Of a DNA stretch of 64,000 nucleotides, positions 1 through 50,147 are shown one piece after another. Position numbers and translations under genes: made by a program. Origin of the DNA: Chrysomallon squamiferum. Its lineage: Eukaryota > Mollusca > Gastropoda > Neomphalida > Peltospiridae. The stretch's first letter is position 1; the number at the start of each line of letters is the position of its first letter. The stretch spans positions 3,770,053 to 3,834,052 of the forward strand of contig CM022677.1 of the NCBI GenBank assembly GCA_012295275.1, read 5' to 3'. The notes beneath the pieces are model-generated. The model was not told the DNA's origin. It did not search any database and saw nothing but the letters and a program-made list of their open reading frames with translations.

Positions 1-174
1 GGTATTTAGAGTGGTAGGTATGAAGACGGCTGATAAATTACTAGAGTTTACATTAAACTGATATTTGTGGATAGGTAGATAAATATAAAATAAAAATAAT
101 AAGACAGGTAGGCAGGCAGATGTGACTGATCCGACAAATCTGATAGTTTAAGCAGTGGTTATAGTCATGTTGAG

Positions 175-550
<376 letters not shown>

Positions 551-1293
551 GATATTAGATTAAGAGGTCATACAATCAGATACGTAGAGAAAAGCAAAAA
601 TCTATTTTAATAATCAGCTTATTTTGTAATTTGTCTTTTTTCCTCTTTTTCCTTACTTTATTTTATTGTGTTTGTTTGTCAGTTTATTTTGTTTCATTTA
701 ATCACAAACACACAACACAACTGTTAATTTTGATACCAGATAAATATCTTTGTCTCTATTCACATAGACAGTTACTACATTTACAAACAAAAATAAAATC
801 ACATAATTGACTTGTTTGATATAATATGTCCATGGACAGCAGTTTCATGGTGCGCTTACAAACAAGTAAATTTTCATTTCATTTCTTTTCTTTAATGTAT
901 TTACTTGATATTTCAATTATTTATTTCATTTTTTTATTATTAATATGATTATTTTTATGATTTATTTTTGGTTTGTTCTTTTTACTTTTATTTATTTATT
1001 TATTTATTTTTAAATAATAATATTATTAAAGTTTTTCAATTTTTTCAATTTATTTCATGATGGAATTTCCTGATTGCGTTTTAAAATAATGTCTTCAGAA
1101 TTATTTGATTTCTTCTTCATCAGTAAAGAAAACCTTTACCAAAATGGTCTCGCCCAGTAAATATGTTTGTATTGTCCGGCAGTACTGCAGATCTCCGTTA
1201 AACTTTTTAGTTAGTTTGTATATAAACTTCCGGAAATAAACTCACCACAGTTATTGACATATAACAGATGCTCAGATTAAAATAATGCTAACA

Positions 1294-1296
<3 letters not shown>

Positions 1297-1374
<78 letters not shown>

Positions 1375-1418
1375 AATAATAATAATAATAATAATCAGAA
1401 GAAGAAGAAGAAGAAGAA
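1297..1418. repeat. Compound trinucleotide microsatellite
   Basis: Runs of CTG, then CTA, then TAA, then GAA follow one another. The matching place in the right arm is mainly an ATT run (49391-49441). Confidence 0.95.
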
Positions 1419-2525
1419 TGAATAAATAATAAATATAAAATTAAAATAATAAAGTTTTATACGATTTTATTCGAATTCAGTTCGGAATTGCTCTTCTTAT
1501 AGCACAATAATTATTTATAACGATAATATTTTATTAGTACTAATTAAATATACAGTTAACTACTATTATTGATTATAAACAATTATAAAAATTAAATTGC
1601 TAACAATAAATTTATTTTAAAAAAAAAAAATAAAAAAATAAAAAATAAAAATGTGATCTACTGATATTGGCTTTCAAATGTCAACTGACGTAAAACTGTT
1701 AAATGTTTTTATTTATACCCGAAATTAAATCCACTGACGTAGATCTAAACAGACTGCGCATGTGCATGGGAGATAGTATTACACTAGTAACTTTTATTTT
1801 TCAAAATACATAATTATAGTTTATTAATTTAACTAACATTTTAAAAATAGTTATTTACATCCATCAAAATATATATTTTATTTAAACATATGGATAAACG
1901 TTTCTGTCTGTCTGTCTAGTTGTTTTTCAAATACATTATCTGTTTTGGTTCATTAAGAAAAAGAGGAAAAAAAATAAAAGAAAAGAAATATGACAATAAA
2001 ATGAATACCATGTAAATGAAAAATGAAAATAATGTAAAAGAATAAAAACAAAATTTCACTATTCATTGAAAAAATAAAAATAAAATTAAAATGAAAGAAA
2101 ATATATTTATTTCACACACACACACACACGGTGGTAATTTTAAATCCATTTATAAGATAAAAAACCCGTAATATATTTTCTAACTGGGGTGTATTACTTT
2201 ACTGTAAACAAAAAGAAAGAAATGTTTAGTAAACTTCCATTGTTTACATAAACATGATTAGAATCTTACACCATGACCCAAGTTCCTAAAAGTAGGATTT
2301 CTTCCTGTGATGTCTGTTTTGAAGATAAATAATAATATTATTAATAAGCGAACATTTATTGTTATACAACGTTATTCTTTCTTTTATCATTCATCGTTCA
2401 AGAGTAAAACGGTCTGGTGCGAGTTGAAGACAGGTCTCGATTACGACAGTAGTTTCAATAAATAAATAAATCAATAAATAAATAAATAAATGACAACCCT
2501 TTATAAACATTTTCTGAGGCGAAGA

Positions 2526-3274
2526 CAATATAAAAATAAACTAATTTTGTCATTCAGCTGTATCATAATAATAATTTTACATGTGATTGCGTTCGAATTG
2601 TATTGGTATGTTGATACAGTCAGCCTAAATGAATGAGATGAAAATACTTGTGAAGAACATTATAAAACATCCTTTGCTCATGTGCTAATATTAAAATAAA
2701 ATGTTAAATATTAATATAATTACTATTATAGAAAATTATTATGAAGAACATTATATCAAAACAATATTATTAAGAGCCAAAACCTTAATATAAAGTACAA
2801 TATATTTAACATTATGCAAAAACATGAAGAAAATTATACTGAAATGTACATTACTAATGTTTAATGTTAACATTATGCAAATTGTGATAATACAAACTGG
2901 TTATTATAAGGTTATAACAAAAAATGAATTTATAATAAGAAAATAATTGTGTTCTGCTAACGTTCGTTTTTAAGGTTCTGTTAATAACTATACTATATTT
3001 TCTTGGGGTGGGTTTTGTTCGTGTATTTTTTCTTTTGATTTTTTGTTTCTTTATTTTGTTGTTGTTGTTTTTTGCTTTGTTTTGTTTTTTCTGATTATAA
3101 TAATAACCAGCAGTTCAAATATCTATCATTCAAACTTGTGGCAAATGAACAAATTATTTCAGTAAAGTTTTATACAACTGTTAACATGTTATTCTTCTTG
3201 TTTCTTTGTTTATCTGTTAATTGTGACTGAAATTTAGTGTTACTGATACCATTTATTACACAAATAAAACAGTT
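2526..3274. other. AT-rich sequence, no gene seen
   Basis: Contig 1 after the inner edge of the inverted repeat. It is low-complexity AT-rich DNA with no coding or RNA feature I can support. Confidence 0.7.
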
Positions 3275-3474
3275 NNNNNNNNNNNNNNNNNNNNNNNNNN
3301 NNNNNNNNNNNNNNNNNNNNNNNNNNNNNNNNNNNNNNNNNNNNNNNNNNNNNNNNNNNNNNNNNNNNNNNNNNNNNNNNNNNNNNNNNNNNNNNNNNNN
3401 NNNNNNNNNNNNNNNNNNNNNNNNNNNNNNNNNNNNNNNNNNNNNNNNNNNNNNNNNNNNNNNNNNNNNNNNNN
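3275..3474. other. Assembly gap (200 N)
   Basis: Exactly 200 N, the fixed size some scaffolders insert. Order and orientation across it are inferred by the assembler, not sequenced. Confidence 0.99.
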
Positions 3475-5440
3475 ATGATCAGTCTCATTTTGCTAAGTGT
3501 ATAATATTAAGTATGTATCAAACACTTTATTTTTGACTGAACTTTGTGTGTGTAATCAAGACCTATATACATCTGTGGTTACAGGATGTAAAAAGCTCTC
3601 CTAAAATAGAGTTCAAATTCTTTTGAATTATATTTTCTCCAAATTTGTTTTTCTTTTTCAGTTTGATCATGTTGCAAATAGGGTTTTTCCAGTAGAGCAG
3701 GTTTTGCACTGTCTTAGAATTGTCCTGTTTTTAAATGGGGCACAATCCACTAATAAAATGTGACTCAGACTTTTCTGGGATCCAGTTTTTTAGGATGGAA
3801 TTTTCTTTTTTTCTTTTAACAAGAATTCCTAACTCATCCTACTTCTTGCTGAAAATAATGTAAACAAAAATACAATTTATAAAATTTTTATGACATAATT
3901 ATCTGCAATTGATAAATTTTTTGACTGATATTGTTGTCTGCAGCATATATTATATTATTTCAGTGTTTAAAATGTTTTAAATATTAGGAACATCCACTGA
4001 ATTATTTATAATTTGAAAAATTTAATTTTAATTAGTAGATGGGTATTGAGAATGAGATAATTCTACACTGAGATGTACCCTGTTGTACCTAAAGTGAATC
4101 CAGTGACACATTTTAATAATATTATAGCAAAAATGTAGACTGCTAATTCTATAATGACTGATTCTTGCTCAAGTAGACTGTAACATTTTTAAAATAACAT
4201 TTAAAAAAATATATATATCAACTCAAAAATAGTTTTGTACCAAAAAACAAAAAAAAGCACTAAAATAAGAAAATAATTGATGTCATTTTTTTTTTTCCCC
4301 TGTTTTTTATTATTATTATTTGCATCGCTATTGTTAAAAGAGAATAACTTGAATACATCTGTAATGTGGTGTGCGTTAAAAAGATGAAAATTATAGTGCA
4401 AACTGAAGTAAATTGTTTTAAAGGATAACAAATGGTGCGAAATGTAAAGATTTTAAAAGACAGTAAAAAAATATTTTTAATGTGATGTATGCTCAGAGAT
4501 AAGAAACAATACAGACTCAGATAAATATGGTAGAGAAACATTTAAAAAATAATAAAATGCATGATGGGATACAACAAATATAATACAGAAAGGTGCAGCA
4601 TTAGTAATAATGAAATCAAGGTGAATGATGGGTAATAAAGAATGAGATGCATTATGGGTGGTGATGAATAATAACAGTTTGAGATGCTTGTTAAAAAAAA
4701 ATAAATCACTGGTGCTTTATGGATGAATGAAGATTCTGATAATGGAAAGAATAAACTGATTTTTTTTTTAATGATTAAAAGACTAGATTCATAATGGGTC
4801 TAAAATTAAAATAGTTGCTGTTTTGAATATATATGTGACTTTTTATATTCCATATTTTCTGATAACATGCACTGTATTGTTGTTATATGTTGAGAAACAT
4901 TATTTTCCATGGCACAGAGAGGTTGTTCTTTTAATATATTTTATTTAGAAAAATAACTCATGATACTAAAATTATAAAAATGTATGAATCATACCTATGC
5001 ATTTGTATAAAAGTAAGTTTAAAAAAAAAGAAAAAAAATTATATATATTTACCCCTTAGTTTTGTAATTTTAAAAACTTTATCAAACCTTTATACTGACT
5101 TATTTTGAAAAATATTTTGATTATGTATTTTGTTACACACACTCGGTTTATTTACACATTTAAAACTTTTTAATCATTAATTCAAAGGATTATCTATTTC
5201 ACTTTATTGATGTGATATTATTAAAATGCATTTTATACATACACAGATATAGATACAGATAGATACACAATATTATAGATCATTTTACTTAATATATATT
5301 ATTTAGTGGTGTACATGAAACTTCAGATTTCTTTGTAATGTCTGGTACATAGAATCATTAAAGAAATACTCAAATCATTTTGTATTGTTTTCTTTATATT
5401 TCTTTTATTATTTTACGTTTTTCTAATAATAATAATAATA

Positions 5441-5488
<48 letters not shown>

Positions 5489-6631
5489 TTATGTTGAATT
5501 TTGTTTATTTTTATGGTGATATTTATATATTTTTTATTATCATTATTATTATTATTTCAAATTAGTGCCCATGATGAAGTAAGCCTATCAGATAAGCGTA
5601 TTTTAAAATAATTTAATTCATCTTATTTGTTTCTAGTGAATAATAACGGATTATAAGATATCGTGCTTCGGTTAGCTCCTATGAACAATGAGTTTTTTTT
5701 TTTTTTTTTTTTTTCGTAGTGAATGAAAGAAAACACTATACCTCAAAAGAAAGACACGGTATATTACTTTTAATTTTTATTTAAGTATAATGTTGCAGTA
5801 CCTCTGTCAAATCGGTGGAATTGGCTGCGATTGTAAACATTTACCCACATACGTAAGATAAAAAACAAACAGCATTTATTAAGTTAAATCTTTATCTAAA
5901 TACATGTATCAGCAGATACTGAACTATATTTTAGTGTCAACTGAGGATTTATTTTTCTCAGCGGATTAGAGGCAAAGTACATCCAAAAGTATTCTTGCTC
6001 CTAATTAACCCGAAGCAATGCGCTTCTGATAATTAAATGAATATGGCCCATAAAATGTCGGGAATTGGTAGTTCTTGGTGATGTCATCGGTTTATGTTGT
6101 ATGCATAACGGCCATTTACTTCCCTTGTTCGTTTCTGTTACGCAAACGACAGAGTAGGATGTACCATGTTCACGAAATTCCTCCCACGTATATCTGATTT
6201 ATTATTAGATAATTCAGTAATACCTATTACAGCGTTTATCATCTGCAGTTCAGAATAAAACAAGTTTGACTAAATATTTATTCTTTTTTTTTTTTTAAAT
6301 GGCTGGACATAAAAAACAAACAAAAAAAAAACATTCAGTATTAGTGTTCTTGGGGGAAAAAAAAATCAAAGAGTGACTTCCACGTAAATTTATTTTTAGC
6401 CATCATTTATTTATAATAAATGTGTAGACGCATACACGCGTAAATAAATTACTTATAGCCATATGTGTCATAACATATTCATTAACATAACGTAACGGTA
6501 ATAAATATTCATAATTTATTTGATATTCAGCAAGATCGACATTAATACAGATATACTGAAAAGTAACATAATAAATGTGATAATCATGAAAAAAAAAGAA
6601 AAGATTCAAGTCATATAACATAGAGGTGTGT
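3475..6631. other. AT-rich sequence, no gene seen
   Basis: About 3.1 kb without a convincing exon. It contains an ATT/TAA run at 5424-5488 whose (TAA)n followed by (TTA)n could fold into a hairpin, and poly(T) at 5692-5714. Short readings here have no recognisable domain. Confidence 0.6.
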
Positions 6632-6634
6632 TAG

Positions 6635-6722
<88 letters not shown>
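6632..6722. repeat. (GA)n microsatellite
   Basis: Nearly pure GA on the plus strand. Confidence 0.97.
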
Positions 6723-6726
<4 letters not shown>

Positions 6727-7119
6727 AAAGATTATGAATCTGGAGCAGAAAATCTGTGTTTTTCAAATCGCTGAAACAAGAGTCAACACGAACAATGGAA
6801 GTCGAATCCCCTTGACCGTCCTTGTACCCACGCCTGATTCATTTACTTCTACTGGATTAAAAAATTTTATTTTCCCAGCCGGTCATGTGATTTATAAGCA
6901 GGAGGTCAGCATTGTGACCCGAGGCGTGGTTCATGAGATAAGGGGTCGGGGTTGGAAAATGAAAGAAAAATAAACATAAAATAAACATAAAATATTAGTC
7001 TTTGAACAGTTTGAATTACTAAGCCTATTTAACAATCACCAAGGATCTTCCATCTTTCTTTCAATAAAAAAGAAAGAATGGAAGAATTAAAAAGGAATAT
7101 TATTATTATTTAATTAATT

Positions 7120-7410
7120 AATGTGTGTGTACGTCTACGTATATATGTATCTAGTTATGTTTGTATTTTTGTATGTATATATGTATACATGTAAGTATGT
7201 CTGTATGTATGTATGCTTATAAATTATATGTATACGTATGTGTGTTGCATATGTGTATGTGTTTATGTATTTTTGTGTGCGTGTTTGTGTGTATGTGCAT
7301 ATATCTGTGAGTGTATTGCATATATGTCTATGTGTATGTGTGTGTATATGCATGTGGATTTATGTATGTGAATATATGCGTGTTTGTATACGTATGACTG
7401 TGGTGTGCAT
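7120..7410. repeat. Degenerate TG/TA-rich simple repeat
   Basis: Interleaved TGTATG, TGTGTG and TATATG units. Cys/Val/Tyr-rich readings through it are spurious. Confidence 0.8.
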
Positions 7411-7808
7411 ATGTAAACAAAGGAAAGTTCATAAATTAATATTTAACTGATTCCACGGTGGTATGAATTGACTGCACCTAAATCATTATTTTTATATAAT
7501 TTAAATTAAAATATTTAAATAAACCATTTGTCTTAAGAATATTTTGTTTTCTTTTTAAAAAAAAATTTTTTGTTTAAATGTCAAGTACTGATCTTATCAA
7601 ACTGTTTGAATGAAAAAGATAGAATTGTCCTTTTGGATGATAAGCGCCCCGCTTGACTGGGTTTGTCTAAACAAGCATGACTGTCTTATCTTTGTATACC
7701 TGCACACGTTGATTACAACAACAAACGTTGTTATAAACATTTTACAAGATACTGACAGCTGATCAAACATTGTTCCCTATGTACATATGGGAGAGAGGGT
7801 TACAGAGT

Positions 7809-7811
<3 letters not shown>

Positions 7812-7879
<68 letters not shown>
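7812..7879. repeat. (GA)n microsatellite
   Basis: Pure GA run of about 68 bases. Confidence 0.97.
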
Positions 7880-7882
<3 letters not shown>

Positions 7883-8579
7883 CAATCGATGAAGATAGAA
7901 ATAAAATAATTTATAACAAACAGAAAAAGGACGTAAGAAAAGAAACAAAGAAATAGCCTATATAAAAACAAAAGTAACAGTTGTTTTCTCAATGTTTGTT
8001 TTACGTTATATAGGCTACCAGTTATATACGAATAAAAAACATCAGTAATAGAAATTTATACGAAGATACAAATTCTACTTCAAAATACTTAGCTACATTT
8101 AGTAAATATTATAAAGCACTATCACATAACACCACGCGCAAACAAACGCGCGCGCGCGCAAACATCAGAAGAAATGAGACAATATAATTCACGCACTTTG
8201 TATAATTTATACACATCTTTCGTTTTATCGTGATTTCAAAAGACTGTTTCAAATTGAAGTGGGAGATGGAACGCGCGGTTACAAATTCCCTGTCACGTTT
8301 TGTTCTAATGTTTAACCTGACAATGTGAGTCATGTATTAATCATTTATTTTGCATTATTCATATGGTAAATAAAAGATAAAGGAACAACACAAACACTAA
8401 CACGATAATCAGTGATTTAATGGAGCAAATCCACGACTTCAGAAAATGGGATGCTGTAATTGAATATATATGTTTCAAGTTATAATAAATTTCTAGTATA
8501 AATTAAAAAATAAAATATTGGTCTAATAATAATAATAATAATAACAAATAACTAAATAAATAAATATATACATATAAAG

Positions 8580-8640
8580 AGATAAATAAATAAATAAATA
8601 AAATAAAATAAAATAAAATAAAATAAAATAAAATAAAACA
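8580..8640. repeat. TAAA/TAAAA simple repeat
   Basis: TAAA units pass into TAAAA units, a graded tetra- to pentanucleotide array. Confidence 0.9.
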
Positions 8641-8943
8641 AAGACAAAAAAACGTACCGTTGCAAGAACGTTTTTCACAGATGCATTTTGGCGTTTGATT
8701 ATGATTGTGGAATGTTGGCATTTTTCTTATCCCAGGACGCTGTAACATTCACATTCATTTCTGAGAGGACTGCTTGATGCAGCCGTGGCATGTTTTGAAA
8801 GATTCGTAAGAAAACATAAAATTGTTTATACTGTCATCAGATATTAGTAATATGAAGAGTAAACGACCGAGAGGTCAGTTTTGAAAAACAGAAAATGTCG
8901 ACGTGATTGATGTAGTACACTGTGTCGTTGTCAGTGGATGTTG

Positions 8944-9028
<85 letters not shown>
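8944..9028. repeat. (GA)n microsatellite
   Basis: Pure GA array just upstream of the ACAT tetranucleotide array. Confidence 0.97.
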
Positions 9029-9030
<2 letters not shown>

Positions 9031-9065
9031 TTTATATATATATAGATAGACAGACGGACAGTCAG

Positions 9066-9298
9066 ATACACACACATTTAAATATAGCACATACAAACAT
9101 ACATATATTAATGCATTCATACATAAATACATACATATATCAGACACACAAACACATACATACACACAAACACATGCATTCGAATACACAAATACACACA
9201 CATACATACTACATACATACATACAAACATACAAACATACATACATACATACATACAAACATACATACATACATACATACATACATACAAACATACAT

Positions 9299-9329
<31 letters not shown>

Positions 9330-9487
9330 TACATACAAACATACATACATACATACATACATACAAACATAACATACATACATACACACACACACACACA
9401 CGCATACACATACACATACACACACATACATACATACATACATACATACAAACATACATACATACATACATATATATACATACACAC
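9066..9487. repeat. ACAT/CA tetranucleotide array
   Basis: About 420 bases of ACAT units mixed with CA runs. Both strands stay open because the repeat lacks stops, so the long readings here are not genes. Confidence 0.95.
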
Positions 9488-10753
9488 ATCTGACGGGGTT
9501 TGTGAGGTCGTGACTGGACTTTGTCCTCCTGTGACAGTGCGTTCCCGAATATTGTGTCTTACCAGAGTCTAATCAGATGTACATAAGAGAGAAAATTTCC
9601 AGTCCTAAAATACAGATATGCATACATACATACACACAGGTTAGTCAGTACCATCCTCTAACTAATAAGAAAGTTTGACTGTAACAGGTAGTAAGAGTAT
9701 TTACAGTAGTGGTAGTAGCAGCATCATAGGACTAATTGTAATAGTAGTAACAGTATCAGCACCACCATTACTACTAGTTGTATCTGTTGTTGTAATTATT
9801 CTAGTAATAGTGGTAGCAGAAGCTGTAGAAGCAGTAGTAATAGTGGTGTAACAAAAGAAGAAAAACGACATACACACCTTATCACAAAAAAAGAAAAAAA
9901 AGACGAAAAAAAAAAAAAAAAAAGACATTCAACAAAAGAAAAACAAAACCAGAGCGACTATATTATTCTAATGATACATTACGCTCAGTCTGTCAGGAAT
10001 TGTTTCACATTTAAACTTGAGAGGCGGGACGACGTTCGGGCGTTACCTGTTTGAATAAGGACGCTGACTGCATTGCAGCTATGCAGGGCTTCGTTTGTCG
10101 TTATCATTTTTTTTTTTTTTTACTGAGCCGTAGTGGGACGAACGTTCGATAAACTATCGCATTTCGTTTGGGAGAACGACATTATCGGCAGAGACAGCAG
10201 GTGGAATTGCTTTGTCTGCACTGAATGTCCCGAACCAGCCACAAACAACCGACAGATTTTGGAACGAAGCTAACATTATGTAATATAAGCAGACGTAATA
10301 CTTATTATACGACGCGATAAAATTTCGTTGCGCTGGAAACCAGGGTGTGTTTGGGTGTTTTTTTAAGTGGTTTAGAGATTTACCCCTAAGAGACATGGGT
10401 TCGCTCGGTCGTGGTGATGTCATTTCATTTACCTGGATGTTCAAGTGATACGGGTTTTCGTTAACCTTTGAAATTTAAACGTTTATAAAATGTGTATCCT
10501 GTTCTGACTGAGCTGGGGTTTTTTTTATGCCAACGCCTATGGATTAAACTATATGATGTCATTTGTGTTTCGCAATTCAAAAGTTTAAATAATATATATA
10601 TATATATAGAGAGAGAGATATCTTGAGCTATTAATTAATAGATTTAGTAGTAATAAGAAGAAACCACGTTCTGTTTATAGTGCTTTATCAACAGTTTAAC
10701 TCAATTTGGATTTTTTTACCTTAAGGATACATTTTTGAGAAACCGTCACCAAA
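9488..10753. other. Upstream of the mucin-like gene, no confident promoter
   Basis: About 1.3 kb before the first recognised start codon, with poly(A) at 9906-9923 and TA/GA repeats near 10592-10618. Promoter and 5' UTR presumably lie here, but I cannot place a start site or core motif with confidence. Confidence 0.4.
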
Positions 10754-46046
<35,293 letters not shown>

Positions 46047-46246
46047 NNNNNNNNNNNNNNNNNNNNNNNNNNNNNNNNNNNNNNNNNNNNNNNNNNNNNN
46101 NNNNNNNNNNNNNNNNNNNNNNNNNNNNNNNNNNNNNNNNNNNNNNNNNNNNNNNNNNNNNNNNNNNNNNNNNNNNNNNNNNNNNNNNNNNNNNNNNNNN
46201 NNNNNNNNNNNNNNNNNNNNNNNNNNNNNNNNNNNNNNNNNNNNNN
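46047..46246. other. Assembly gap (200 N)
   Basis: Exactly 200 N. It interrupts the SEA exon, so the real distance to the next coding bases is unknown. Confidence 0.99.
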
Positions 46247-48370
46247 AAATAATGTAATTAATTATCCAGTGTAATCTCATTAAAACAGGTAAAACAGTTA
46301 ATTATACTTTTTTTTACATTGTTTTGTTATTTGTTTATAATGCACATGTAATTTGACAGTATCAGTATTATGTTTGTTATAGGCATTTTTAATTCATTAA
46401 CTGTTATATTTGTTACAATTTTGCTGTTGAATTTGATTTCTTAATTCACTGTTACTCTTTCTTGGTAAATAAAAAAGAGATATAAAATTGTTTTCAGGGT
46501 GTTTATTATTATTGATTTTGTTTTTAATTTGGGTGGGTACTTGTATTTGCTTTCTTTCATTATTTCATATGGTTTAGCAATTTAAAATTAATTTGCAGGA
46601 GTTTTTATCAAAAGAGTTATTTCCCTTACGTTATGAAACGTTATTATCCATGGTCAGTTGCTTATAATAATAATAATAATAATTAATTAAAACACTAACA
46701 AACAAATGAATAATAAAATATTATGAGACAAGTTAAATTAGTTTTTATTTTATGTATTTATTCTTCATTAAGTGATGCTGAAGATGCATAAAACATAAGA
46801 AATATGGAAATGGAGGTCGTACCCACGACGCTCCCCGATTTTCTGGTTTCACTGTAAATCATATTTCTGACCTAGAACTAACTCGAAATAACATTTTAGA
46901 AAAGTCATGTTTAGTTATTTAGTCTCAAATTATCAGAAGCACAGTTTAAAATCAACGAAAATAACTCAATATTTGATTAATTACATTAATAACTCTTAAG
47001 ACAATTTGTTAATATTAATAGGGAAACTACTCCTTATTTTTAATTATTCTTTCCGGTTCCATAAAATAGATCTACATAACTGTGAGCTATCAGAAAAGGA
47101 AAATTATTAAAGAAATCTAAACATTTATATTTTTGTGTGCACGTAATATAATATAGCAACACTGTCATACGTTGTTTTGTTATTTTATTATGCGGGCAAT
47201 ATCTTAGTGGAATAAACTTAATAAAGTATACTTTTTTCTCTGTTACTAATAAATCAAAGAAAATTACCGATATGCTGTTTCAAATTATTGACAGAAACTT
47301 TGGCGAGATCGTGATGAAGTAAGCTGATGTATCCTGAACAATTATTATTTATTTTTTTAAAGGTCACTCCGATTAAACACTAGTGGTGTCGGTATCAGAA
47401 GCTTTTTACAGGAAAACGCGATAATTAATTACACGTTGATATCTAAATTTAATTCTACTTGGGGATCTGTGAGTGCAACTCAAAACAATTGAAAATGTTT
47501 TGTTGCTTTTTTAAATAATTTTTTACCGAAACTGTCGCATATTATCTTACGTGTTCTTTTCTTTCTTACTTATATCGATAGCGTCCTTTTTTTAAAATTA
47601 ATAATACTTTTTTAAAATTAATAATACTGTATTTTATTTTTTTTAAAACAACTCATACATATACATTTAAATTCAGTGAAAAGAATGCTGCGATTTACAG
47701 ATGGAATTTTACTAGAGAAAACGTGAATATTGAGAAATATAGAGTGTACACAAATAACGTTAGCAACAACGCCGGTAGGACTGCAACGATGGCCACATTA
47801 ACAGACATTACAATAATATATTTTAATAGGTGATGCGTCCGCTCAGAAAGTACGAGGAATCATTAATAACAAGCGCTAAACATTAATGACAAGTACTCCA
47901 ACAAGCTAGGAACAACGCCGTTACGACGGCAACGATGGTGATATTAATAGAAAGAGTAATAATACATTTTAGTATAGGATTTGAACACTAAAGAAGTATG
48001 AATAATAGTTACTAAAAAGCAGAAGAATAATGGTAAGTACACCTAAAACGTTAGGAACAACCCCTTCACGACTGCAATGACGGCAACATCAAAAAAGATA
48101 ATATAATATATGCTGATGAGATAAAACAGATTAGTAAAATTTGTATTAGTGGTACGTCTGCTTACTTTATAACCTTCTCACAACATTTTCTGCCGATAAT
48201 TTAACAAAGCAAAACGGTTTATCTTTCAGTTACTAGCAGCAGAGCTACGTGTGTTTGTTTATTCTTGATAATGATGCCTAACAGCACCAGCAAACTCTAT
48301 GTGGCAGTTATGTAATATTTTATTACCTTTATTACTGAATTCAGAGGTAGAGGATGGGATATTATTTTTC
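46247..48370. other. No gene seen; tandem repeats at 47759-48090
   Basis: The start of contig 3. I find no transmembrane exon or SEA remainder. It is AT-rich DNA holding a three-copy diverged repeat. Confidence 0.6.
47759..48090 (+). repeat. Three diverged tandem copies, about 145 bp
   Basis: Copies start at about 47759, 47908 and 48049 with GTTAG(C/G)AACAACGCC-like bases followed by GACTGCAACGATGG-like bases. Confidence 0.7.
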
Positions 48371-48406
48371 TTTTCGCCTCAGAAAATGTTTATAAAGGGT
48401 TGTCAT

Positions 48407-48437
<31 letters not shown>

Positions 48438-49385
48438 TGTATTTATTTATTTATGTATTTATTTATTGAAACTACTGTCGTAATCGACACCTGTCTTCAA
48501 CTCGCACCAGACCGTTTTACTCTTGAACGATGAACGATAAAAGAAAGAATAACGTTGTACAACAATACATATTCTCTTATTAATAATATTATTATTTATC
48601 TCCAAAACAGACATCGCAGGAAGAAATCCTACTTTTAGGAACTTGGGCCATGATGTTAGATTCTAATCATGTTTAAGTAAATAATTTTCCATTTTACAAA
48701 CAATGGATGTTTTCTAAACATTTCTTTCTTTTCGTTTACAGTAAAGCTGGAGAAGTAACTATAATAATCCTACATTCCAGTTTGGAAATGTGTTACGGTT
48801 TTGTTTTGTTATCTCAAAAATGGATTTAAAATCATGACGGTATATGTGTGATTGTGTGTGTGTATATGTGTGTGTTACTGTGTGCGTGTGTGTGTGTGCG
48901 TGCGTGTGAAATAAATGTTTTATTTTTTCATTTAACTGAAACAAAAGTATTTAAATAAAATACGTATTTTGATGGATGTAAATAACTATTTTAAAAATCT
49001 TAATTAAATTAGTAAATTAATAAACTATAATTATATACTTTTAAAAATATCTCCCATGCACATGCGCAGTCTATTAAGATTTACGTCAAAGGATTTAAAT
49101 TCTGGTATAAATAAAACATCCAACTGTTTTACGTCAGTTGACATGCGAATGCCAATACTAGTAGGTCAATTCTTTTTTTTTTCTTTTTTTTTAATATTTA
49201 TTTTAATTAGTAATAGCAGTTAACTGTATATATAGTTAATAAATTTAGTTATTAAAATATTATTATCATTATAAATAATTATTCTTCTATAAGAAGAGCA
49301 ATTACGAAATGAATTCGAATAAAATCATATCTTAACTTTCTTATTATTTTTATTTTATATTTATTTATTTATTCATTTATTATTA

Positions 49386-49441
<56 letters not shown>

Positions 49442-49878
49442 TTAATTTCAAACAAAAATAACTGTGGGGGTTTTAATATCCGGAAGTTAAAATCTAACTA
49501 AAAAGTACGCTAATTAACGGAGACTCGCGAAATTTGCCGAGTACTGCCGGAAAATACAAACACAATTACTGGGCGAGACCATTTTGGTAAAGGTTTTCTT
49601 TACTGATGAAGAAGAAATCAAATAATTCTGAAGACATTATTTTAAAACGAAATTAGGAAATTCCATCATGAAATAAATAAAATAAAAAAATGAAAAACTA
49701 TCATAATAATATTATTTAAAAAATAAATATGTGATTAATTGAAACAAAATGAACTGACAAATAAACTGACAAATAAAGTAAAGAAAAAGAGGAAAAAAGA
49801 CAAATTACAAAATAAGCTGATTATTAAAATAGATTTTTGCATTTCTCTATGAATCTGAGTGTATTACCTCTTAATCTA

Positions 49879-49977
<99 letters not shown>

Positions 49978-50147
49978 CGTGCGCGTGCTTTCAACATGAC
50001 TATAACCACTGCTTATCAGATTTGTCACATCTGCCTGCCTACCTGTCTTATTATTTTTATTCTATATTTATCTACATATCCACAAATATCAATTTAATGT
50101 AAATTCTAGTAATTTATCAGCCGCCATCATACCTACCACTCTAAATA
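48371..50147 (-). repeat. Right arm of the large inverted repeat
   Basis: Reverse complement of 1-2525. It is shorter mainly because its simple-repeat tract is about 90 rather than 370 bases and because it lacks an insert of about 300 bases seen near 706-1005 in the left arm. It contains ATTT runs near 48404-48467, an ATT run at 49391-49441 and (CT)n at 49882-49971. No gene is seen. Confidence 0.9.
49882..49971. repeat. (CT)n microsatellite
   Basis: Pure CT. It occupies the same place in the right arm as the (CA)n array in the left arm. Confidence 0.97.

Noticed and set aside
6734-6973. A 79-codon frame with balanced composition (starts MNLEQKICVFQIAETR)
   Set aside because: No domain, no partner exon and no clear splice sites were recognised. 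It could be a repeat fragment.
9060-9490. A possible CRISPR-like array of regular units
   Set aside because: These are ACAT microsatellites without unique spacers, in a eukaryotic genome.
8922-9572. A 216-codon plus-strand frame
   Set aside because: It runs through GA and ACAT arrays and has no non-repeat domain.
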